Of a stretch of 64,000 bases of DNA, positions 50,827-57,317 are shown in pieces. The position numbers were made by a program, and so were the translations under genes. The DNA lies in assembly GCF_018263925.1 (NCBI RefSeq), contig NZ_JAEVHF010000020.1, positions 24,582-88,581 of the forward strand, given 5' to 3'. How positions within the stretch are numbered: position 1 is the stretch's first letter; the number at the start of each line of letters is the position of its first letter. The notes beneath the pieces were generated by a model. That model was not told the DNA's origin, did no database searches, and was given only the letters and a program-made list of their open reading frames with translations. The DNA comes from Kistimonas asteriae. Its GTDB lineage: Bacteria; Pseudomonadota; Gammaproteobacteria; Pseudomonadales; Endozoicomonadaceae.

Positions 50827-51720
50827 TCAGAACACCCCGTAGTATGCGCTTTTGGTGATGTTTATCGTGCCTTCAACCATCGTATAGTCAAAGCCCACAT
50901 CAAACAACAAGTGTTCCAAACGATCACGGTTCTTTTCAACATACGCGACATGCGCTGCCGGAAAATGGGTTTTCCTGAGGAAAAACAGCAGCTGGTCAAC
51001 GGTTACCCGGGAAAAATATATACCTTCACATAGTCGCTTGTTGGCGACGACAATCGTCTGGCAATCCACCAGCTCAGGCCAGAGCACGTCATCAGGATTG
51101 AGTGAATCCAGGCTAAGATGCGCAGAACAGGCCATCTTAGCCAAAATGTCATCCTGCTCGTTCCTTGCATCAAAAAAACTGTAGAGATTATCAAAGATCA
51201 AACCGTCAGCCGTCAGCGAGTAACTCAACCCCGAAGAGACATTGCTACCAGCATTGCCCATATAAATATTGATTGAATCCAGCGAACGCAGGTTGTGTCC
51301 TGTTTCAGGTTCAAGATTCAGGGAAAACATAAAATACGGACTGTTTTCATTGACGGCCAGATCGCAGGACAACCAGGGCGACAACACATCAATCAGCCGT
51401 GACGCCGAGACCCGTCGCTGCAGACGCTCATAATCGTAAAAATAGAGTTCCCAACTAAATCCTTTTTCTGACTGCTTGATACCCCAAACCGTCTGAAAAT
51501 CGCCAACCGCGTCACGAATCGCCTGACAAATATCGACCAGTTGCTCTGCGCCTGCCTGTTGAAACGATGCATGGAGCAAATTGATCGAACGGAGCTTACC
51601 CGACTGGCTGCAACGGGGCTCATAAGGCCAGAGACAATAATCCAGACAGGGATCATTCGATTCGGCCCATTCAATCTCAGGCCGGCTAACGGTACAGGTT
51701 CGATCCAGGGCAACTGACAT
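50827..51720 (-). CDS. Unknown protein of the giant-protein cluster (297 aa)
   Basis: No family recognised. A 297-aa protein without signal peptide or membrane helix, with a Cys-containing N-terminus (DPCLDYCLWPYEPRC) and mixed alpha/beta composition (FSWELYFYDYERLQRR; PYFMFSLNLE; INIYMGNAGSN). The SxYMGN and SYSLTADGLIFDNLYSF segments could be a binding pocket, but no catalytic set is evident. It starts one base after the previous stop and ends one base before the radical SAM start, so it is tightly coupled to both. It may be an accessory factor of the radical SAM enzyme or a chaperone for the giant protein. Confidence 0.7.
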   Translation of the reverse strand: MSVALDRTCTVSRPEIEWAESNDPCLDYCLWPYEPRCSQSGKLRSINLLHASFQQAGAEQLVDICQAIRDAVGDFQTVWGIKQSEKGFSWELYFYDYERLQRRVSASRLIDVLSPWLSCDLAVNENSPYFMFSLNLEPETGHNLRSLDSINIYMGNAGSNVSSGLSYSLTADGLIFDNLYSFFDARNEQDDILAKMACSAHLSLDSLNPDDVLWPELVDCQTIVVANKRLCEGIYFSRVTVDQLLFFLRKTHFPAAHVAYVEKNRDRLEHLLFDVGFDYTMVEGTINITKSAYYGVF

Positions 51721-51721
51721 A

Positions 51722-52528
51722 CTAACGCCCCTCTATACCGAAGTAGACAGTGGCAAATGGTCGTCCATCACGGGCAATGCCGCTGGAAAGATGACCGAGT
51801 GGCTGTCCTGTATTGTTATCCAACCAGCGTGCGACTTTCCCTGGTTCAATCCGGAAAGCTTCAGCCAGTTGTTCCAGCAAATGACGAATATCGCCCAGGA
51901 TCATGTCCGTGTCATACAGATTGATATCAAAGGATTTGCGTGGATTGCCCGGCTCATTCACTTCCAGGCACATCAATTCTTCTGCAGGCAGTCGCTCTGC
52001 AGTCAACATCAGAACCTGCTGAAGAAAAGACGATAACACCTGATAGTGTTCATCAGCACTTGTGGAAACTTCATCGATCCAGTGTCCCAGCTCACTTTCA
52101 GGGTTTAACCAGTACTGTGTGATTGCATGGCGCTGCGGCTTTTCGACATTCCACTTCAACGCTTTATGCACGAGCAATGGTGACTTGATTTGACCGGTTT
52201 CCATCGCGGCCCGAACCGTCGAGGCAAACTCCACATACAATTTGCACAGTCTTGCGTCAGCTTCCGCCTCAAAGCCAAGGTGGACAATATCCGCCTCCGG
52301 CAGCAACGCTAAAACAGATGCGAGCACATCGGCCGGTGCATTCAACTGCTGACAGAGGGTTTCCAACTTGTGCTCCGGGCGCTTCCCCAGGGACGCCTTA
52401 TGCACGGTCATCAGGAATCGGTCATCCAGCATCTGACTTTCACAAAACTTTACCGAACGCTCAAAGCCATAGGGGGCTCCAAGCGCCTCAGCAAAGGTCG
52501 CCAGTATTGCCGATTCCGGATACTGCAT
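51722..52528 (-). CDS. Unknown protein of the giant-protein cluster (268 aa)
   Basis: No family recognised. A 268-aa cytoplasmic-looking protein, acidic and mainly helical, with EADIVHLGFEAEADARLCKLYVEF and ELMCLEVNEPGNPRKSFDINLYD as its most ordered segments, and VARWLDNNTGQPLGHLSSGIARDGRPFATVYFG at the C-terminus. Its ATG overlaps the stop of the TolC-type gene (ATGA, 52526-52530) and it ends one base before the 297-aa gene. Alternating strands near residues 80-105 and 195-215 could form a small beta sheet that binds a partner. The tight coupling says it works with the radical SAM/SapC module, but the role is open. Confidence 0.7.
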   Translation of the reverse strand: MQYPESAILATFAEALGAPYGFERSVKFCESQMLDDRFLMTVHKASLGKRPEHKLETLCQQLNAPADVLASVLALLPEADIVHLGFEAEADARLCKLYVEFASTVRAAMETGQIKSPLLVHKALKWNVEKPQRHAITQYWLNPESELGHWIDEVSTSADEHYQVLSSFLQQVLMLTAERLPAEELMCLEVNEPGNPRKSFDINLYDTDMILGDIRHLLEQLAEAFRIEPGKVARWLDNNTGQPLGHLSSGIARDGRPFATVYFGIEGR

Positions 52529-53949
52529 CAGTCAGCCTGTCCAGCTACAGCCAGAGTCGTAGTACGGCTGTAGGCAGAGAGATGGGCTGAGCCCGACTGA
52601 GCATCCGCCAGCAGGCCATTCACCTGCGTCAGATCCGCTTCGGACAAAACGCCTACGGAGCGCTTGAGCCGCAATGTATTCAGGATGTAACCATAACGCG
52701 CCCTGGCGTACTCACTCCGGGCAAAGAACAGGTCCCGCTCAGCATCCAGAACAGACAAACTGGTCGTCAGACCTGAAGAGAAACCCACGCGCTTGGCCTC
52801 AACCGCCAACTCATAGGACTCAACCGACTTGGCCAACGATTCGACCTTGGCAATATCGGTGAGAATGCCGTCATAGGATGACAGCGTCTGACGTTTGATC
52901 GCACGCTGCTCAAGCTCAAGCTCCTGCATCGTCCGACTGAGCAGATCGGTTGCCGCACGAACCCTGGACGACACCAGGCCACCCGAGTAGATCGGAATAT
53001 TCAATGAAACGGTCGCAGCCGTGGTCGTTACTTCACTACCGCCACCATAGAGTGAACCCTGGGTATCGTTATTGTTGTAACTGATATCAAGATCCAGCGT
53101 GGGATAATGGCCACCTTTAAGGCTTTTCACTTCTTCTCGGGCAGCTTCTACAGCATTCGTCCGAATCTTCAGCTCCGGGTTATATTCCAGCGCAGTACTG
53201 AGCCATTCATCGGGACTCGCAGGCTCTGGCGATGCCATCGGAACCGACGCTTTCAACAACGCCAGCGATGCGGGTGTATTCCCGGTCAACTCACTGACCA
53301 TTTCAAGACTGTCTTTCAGGCGCGTACGAATTTCCAGTGCACGGGCTTTCGTCTGCAGGTAGCGGGCCTGGGCATCCAGAAAATCCGTCTCACGAGCCAA
53401 GCCGTCTTTGCGTTTGGCCTCGATCAGCTCGAAATGCTGCTTGACGGCTTTTTCTTCCGCCGCGATATACGTGTTTTCTTCATGGACGGCGAGCGCGGCA
53501 AAATAGGCTTCAGCAGTTCTTAAAAGAAGATCCTGCTCAAGCGCCGCCAACTCACCTTGGTATCGCTCACTTAGAGCTTCCGCCTGACGCAGTCTCGCCC
53601 AGTTGCTGTAGCTATAAATGGACTGTGAGATGGAGAGAGTATAATCATCGATCGGATAACTAGTAGAGCCAAAACCAAAGACATCGTTATCCGAGCTTTT
53701 GATATCCTGCTTGTTTTCCGTGCGGAACATGTTAAACGATACAGTAGGCAAGAGGCTCGAACGTGCCTGAATGTAACCTTCCACATCCGCACTGAACTGG
53801 TGGATACCCGCGAGGTAGATCGGATCATTACTCTGCGCCTGCTGGTAGATATCCGACAGGTCTTCAGCCTGGGCGACCCCGGCACCTGCCAGCAACAGAC
53901 CCGCAACCCGAATCGCCCGTGTGGTTTTTCGCCATCTGGCATTGTTCAT
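52528..53949 (-). CDS. TolC-family outer-membrane channel, first gene of the cluster
   Basis: A 473-aa outer-membrane efflux/secretion protein. The start is taken as the ATG at 53949 (MNNARWRKTTRAIRVAG) because it gives a normal signal peptide (RVAGLLLAGAGVAQA); the frame extends 21 codons further. DLSDIYQQAQSNDPIYLAG is the typical TolC N-terminus, and two repeats of coiled-coil helices with beta strands follow (for example YTLSISQSIYSYSNWARLRQAE and VSLNIPIYSGGLVSSRVRAATD). Length agrees with TolC. It leads a set of coupled genes that includes three HlyD-type adaptors, so it should be the exit channel for the giant protein. Confidence 0.93.
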   Translation of the reverse strand: MNNARWRKTTRAIRVAGLLLAGAGVAQAEDLSDIYQQAQSNDPIYLAGIHQFSADVEGYIQARSSLLPTVSFNMFRTENKQDIKSSDNDVFGFGSTSYPIDDYTLSISQSIYSYSNWARLRQAEALSERYQGELAALEQDLLLRTAEAYFAALAVHEENTYIAAEEKAVKQHFELIEAKRKDGLARETDFLDAQARYLQTKARALEIRTRLKDSLEMVSELTGNTPASLALLKASVPMASPEPASPDEWLSTALEYNPELKIRTNAVEAAREEVKSLKGGHYPTLDLDISYNNNDTQGSLYGGGSEVTTTAATVSLNIPIYSGGLVSSRVRAATDLLSRTMQELELEQRAIKRQTLSSYDGILTDIAKVESLAKSVESYELAVEAKRVGFSSGLTTSLSVLDAERDLFFARSEYARARYGYILNTLRLKRSVGVLSEADLTQVNGLLADAQSGSAHLSAYSRTTTLAVAGQAD

Positions 53950-54451
53950 TGTGCCAATCACTCCCTTTGCCGGCGGCAAAATCATTTTTATTTTATGTGA
54001 CACTGTTATCAATTTTTGATAATTCTACGCGCTATTGATTTTAAGGCGCAAATCTAATTGCCTTAACCCTATACAAAGAAAGGTTAAATAACACGCTGAT
54101 ACTCTTAACGTTTTTATTCCTGAACAAGCATTCAATTAAATCGTTCTATTTCTGCACTCTATTGATGCAGTTTGGCAGAATAATGTGACATCGTGATGAA
54201 TCAATGGCCGAATAATTCTAAGTTTGATTGACTTCCATCATTAGACGTCTATTACCGTTTATTTAACGAGTTTATTTCCCTGTAAATACCTGACGCTGGC
54301 AATACCCCGATATCCCATTACATGACAACGTACATTTCGCGCTTTGGCTCCCTCGCTCACTGGTTTAGAATGCGCGGTTTTTATTCGCCATCATTACCGT
54401 GAAGGATCCTGCCGATCCGGTGGCTGCTTAGTACAAGAGAGGCTGTTTTTC
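53950..54451. other. AT-rich divergent promoter region of the cluster and rimO
   Basis: About 500 bases without a gene, the AT-richest part of this half of the window (about 54000-54290). It must hold the promoters of the large minus-strand cluster and of rimO. Runs such as TTGATTTTAAGGCGCAAAT and TTTATTTAACGAGTTTAT suit a nucleoid-silencing protein such as H-NS, which often covers surface-protein loci. I found no clear operator palindrome. Confidence 0.5.
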
Positions 54452-55789
54452 ATGTCCACAGAATCCCCGAAGGTCGGTTTCGTCAGCCTGGGCTGCCCAA
54501 AAGCTCTGGTCGACTCTGAACGCATCCTGACCCAACTGAAGCTGGACGGCTATGACGTCGTCAACAGCTACGAAGGCGCCGACGTGGTGGTGGTCAACAC
54601 CTGTGGATTCATTGATGACGCCAAGCAGGAGTCTCTGGATGCCATCGGCGAAGCCATCAAGGAAAACGGCAAGGTTATTGTCACCGGCTGCATGGGCAAG
54701 GATGAAAACAGCATCCGCTCTGTGCATCCGGGCGTACTCAGTGTCACCGGCCCGCACGCCTATGAAGACGTCGTCGGCGCCGTGCATGAGTGGGTACCCC
54801 CATCAAAAGAACACAATCCTTTTGTTGATCTGGTACCGCCTCAGGGCATCAAGCTGACACCACGTCACTATGCTTACCTGAAAATATCCGAAGGCTGTAA
54901 CCACAGCTGCAGTTTTTGCATTATTCCGGACCTGCGCGGCAAACTCGTCAGCCGTCCTTCCGGCGATGTATTGGAAGAAGCCGAGCGCCTGGTCGATGCT
55001 GGCACCCGGGAGCTGCTGGTCGTTTCCCAGGACACCAGCGCCTACGGCGTTGACCTGAAGTACCGCACCCACTTCTGGCAAGGGCAACCGGTCAAGACCC
55101 GACTGAAAGAACTGGCCACCGAGCTGGGTCGCCTTGGCGCCTGGGTACGCCTGCATTATGTCTACCCTTATCCGAATGTGGATGACCTGATCCCGCTGAT
55201 GGCAGAAGGCCTTGTACTGCCTTATCTGGACATTCCGCTGCAGCACGCCAGCCAGCAGACACTCAAAGCCATGAAGCGCCCGGCCCATACCGAGAATACA
55301 CTGGCTCGTATCCAGAACTGGCGGAAAATTTGTCCGGAAATCGCCCTGCGCTCCAGCTTTATCGTGGGCTTCCCCGGCGAAACCGAAGACGACTTCCAGC
55401 AACTGCTTAACTTCCTGGAAGACGCGCGACTGGAACGCGTCGGATGCTTCAAGTATTCCGCTGTGGATGGTGCCCGCGCCAATGCACTGCCCGGCGCAGT
55501 GCCGGAAGAAGTCAAAGAAGAACGCTGGGAACGCCTGATGGAAGTCCAGCAACGCATCAGCGCCGAAAAGTTGCAGGAAAAAGTCGGGCGCCAGATGCAG
55601 GTACTGGTTGATGGCACCAATGAAGACGGCGATGTCTTTGGTCGCACGTATGCCGATGCGCCGGATATTGATGGTGTTGTCTGGCTGGAGAACGGTCAGG
55701 GCCTGCAGCCCGGCGACCTGACGGATGTGGAAATCTTTGAGGCCGATGAGTATGACCTTTACGCCCGTCCGGCTCCAAGAGACGAATAA
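54452..55789 (+). CDS. rimO: Ribosomal protein S12 methylthiotransferase RimO
   Basis: A 445-aa radical SAM enzyme that adds a methylthio group to an aspartate of ribosomal protein S12. The N-terminal UPF0004 domain has three cluster cysteines (C15, C51, C80); the radical SAM motif is C149-x3-C153-x2-C156 (GCNHSCSFC), followed by IIPDLRGKLVSRP, which is the RimO version of the conserved loop. A TRAM domain ends the protein. The ATG at 54452 is chosen over an upstream in-frame ATG (54344) because it has GAGAGG and the family N-terminus (MSTESPKVGFVSLGCPKAL). It is transcribed alone, divergently from the giant-protein cluster. Confidence 0.95.
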   Translation: MSTESPKVGFVSLGCPKALVDSERILTQLKLDGYDVVNSYEGADVVVVNTCGFIDDAKQESLDAIGEAIKENGKVIVTGCMGKDENSIRSVHPGVLSVTGPHAYEDVVGAVHEWVPPSKEHNPFVDLVPPQGIKLTPRHYAYLKISEGCNHSCSFCIIPDLRGKLVSRPSGDVLEEAERLVDAGTRELLVVSQDTSAYGVDLKYRTHFWQGQPVKTRLKELATELGRLGAWVRLHYVYPYPNVDDLIPLMAEGLVLPYLDIPLQHASQQTLKAMKRPAHTENTLARIQNWRKICPEIALRSSFIVGFPGETEDDFQQLLNFLEDARLERVGCFKYSAVDGARANALPGAVPEEVKEERWERLMEVQQRISAEKLQEKVGRQMQVLVDGTNEDGDVFGRTYADAPDIDGVVWLENGQGLQPGDLTDVEIFEADEYDLYARPAPRDE

Positions 55790-55823
55790 TACTCAACGCC
55801 GAAAATACTGAACCTTTCCTACC

Positions 55824-55849
55824 GGGATTCCCGCTCAAGCGTGAATCCC
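55824..55849. repeat. REP-like palindrome after rimO
   Basis: GGGATTC (55824-55830) and GAATCCC (55843-55849) enclose a near-palindromic GCTCAAGC core with one mismatch. The same GGATTCCCGC motif occurs twice at about 5187-5235, so it may belong to a dispersed extragenic palindrome family. It also lies where a rimO terminator would be; the downstream bases contain an A run, not a T run. Confidence 0.45.
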
Positions 55850-55990
55850 TACCCCTAAAAAAACGTCAATGGTTATCTATCTTTTTAAGACGACCCAGTT
55901 ATGAGCAGCATATTACTTATGACTGCAAACTATTGTCAGAAGCCATGCCCTTCCTCATATACTGAATAATGAACATGGAGGGAACCATTA

Positions 55991-56242
55991 ATGACAATAA
56001 AAGACCATCCGCATCCGGGCTTGATTTTGTCCAGATTCCTCGCTCGACGTTATATCACCGTAGGCGATCTCTGTACCCAGATGGACATCCAGTCCAATCA
56101 TATTGAAAGCGTATTACATGGGCGAAGGCGAATGGGCGCCCTGTTTGCTCACCGGCTCTGCCAGGTGATCGGTGGAAAACCTCAGATCTGGATGAGACTG
56201 CAAAAACGTTACGACAAGACCCGGCCAAACCCTTTACCCTGA
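55991..56242 (+). CDS. HigA-type antitoxin-like DNA-binding protein (orphan)
   Basis: An 83-aa protein of the HigA/XRE type. HPGLILSRFLARRYITVGDLCTQMDIQSNHIESVLHGRRRMGALFAHRLCQVIGGKPQIWMRLQKRYD matches the usual order of HigA antitoxins (HPGEIL, helix-turn-helix, then P-x-xW-L-x-LQ). A HigB toxin gene normally lies just upstream, but 55790-55990 has no such frame, so it appears to be an orphan or a stand-alone regulator. An AGGGAACC site precedes the ATG. Confidence 0.8.
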   Translation: MTIKDHPHPGLILSRFLARRYITVGDLCTQMDIQSNHIESVLHGRRRMGALFAHRLCQVIGGKPQIWMRLQKRYDKTRPNPLP

Positions 56243-56414
56243 TTATTTACATTCATAAAGGTGGCCTTCCAGCCACCTTTTTGCCTCGCTAACCTATTTC
56301 CCTTTGTTATAACAAAAAACACTAACAATTAAGCCAAAGGTATTAGTTACCCTCTGGAACCCTCATGTTAATTTGATAACAACCAAAATAAAAACAACAT
56401 AAATGAGGAACCCA

Positions 56415-57161
56415 ATGAAGGTATTTAAACGTTTATCTAATTATTTCAAACACAAGCCATCATGTACGGCAAAGCCCAGCCGTTATACTAAAAGTAAAAC
56501 GGGCTGCCGTTATTGCCAGCAGGCAGGTGTTATTCAATATACGTATTGGCCGGTAGCAACCCAAACCGTCTCGTGCCGTACCCTTTCAATGTATCCAGCT
56601 GTCCCGGCATCTCCAACATGCTACGTATCGCCAGGCGCCAGTGTCATTTTTAGCAATGGACAATGGGTTCACAATCAATCGAGCCGCCCCGTCTATGCCA
56701 CACAGGTTATGCCCTATACCAGCTATGCAAGACCAGCATCGCCCCCTATGCGCAGGCAACCTGATCGAACACCCCGGTCAATACCAAAGCCACCGCCGCC
56801 ACCTTTAACCACAAGTGAATCCAGCCACTCTCTCAGGCCAACTCGTGGCCACAGAATCATGCCACCAGCGACTCGCCTGGATGCGATAACCTTGCCAACG
56901 CTGTCAAAAGAAGAGCAGGATTTCATCGATATACTGAATGATTATGTGGCCTTTCATAATGCCAAAGACGGAAAAACCGGCAACCATCATCCTCTCAAAC
57001 ATATTGAGAAACCAACCAGAAAAAATGATGATCAAATCGTTCAGTTTATTGCACAAATAAAACAGGCGCTCCTGCATTACAAAACGACGATACAATCCAC
57101 CGGGCTCAATAGTTACGCTTATGATTCACTATGCAGACAGTTAATCAACAAGTATCGATAA
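56415..57161 (+). CDS. Proline-rich protein of unknown function
   Basis: No family recognised. The 248-aa product starts at the ATG at 56415, which has GAGGA six bases upstream; an ATG at 56403 is less well placed. The N-terminus is basic with five cysteines (PSC, GCRYC, VSC, PTC within residues 15-75), the centre is Pro/Ser/Thr-rich with a run of five prolines (IPKPPPPPLTT), and the C-terminal ~75 residues are helical (SKEEQDFIDILNDYVAFHNA, QFIAQIKQALLHYKT). There is no signal peptide. The poly-Pro segment resembles SH3/EVH1-binding tracts, seen in some host-directed proteins, but a structural role is as likely. Confidence 0.6.
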   Translation: MKVFKRLSNYFKHKPSCTAKPSRYTKSKTGCRYCQQAGVIQYTYWPVATQTVSCRTLSMYPAVPASPTCYVSPGASVIFSNGQWVHNQSSRPVYATQVMPYTSYARPASPPMRRQPDRTPRSIPKPPPPPLTTSESSHSLRPTRGHRIMPPATRLDAITLPTLSKEEQDFIDILNDYVAFHNAKDGKTGNHHPLKHIEKPTRKNDDQIVQFIAQIKQALLHYKTTIQSTGLNSYAYDSLCRQLINKYR

Positions 57162-57230
57162 CTTCATTTAATTGAATGACAACCTGTTAATAAAAAATGG
57201 TAGATGACCACTGTCATTTAATCTCAAAGA

Positions 57231-57279
57231 ATAAAAAACCTCAGCAATCAAACCATTCAACCGGCTTGATCACTGAGGC
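57231..57279 (-). terminator. Terminator of the gcv operon
   Basis: CCTCAGCAATCAAA (57239-57252) and CTTGATCACTGAGG (57265-57278) pair with one mismatch, and on the minus strand a T run (57233-57238) follows. It ends the gcvP transcript 40 bases past its stop. Confidence 0.85.
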
Positions 57280-57317
57280 ATTTTGACAACAACCTGTCAA
57301 TCAACAGGCTTTACTTA

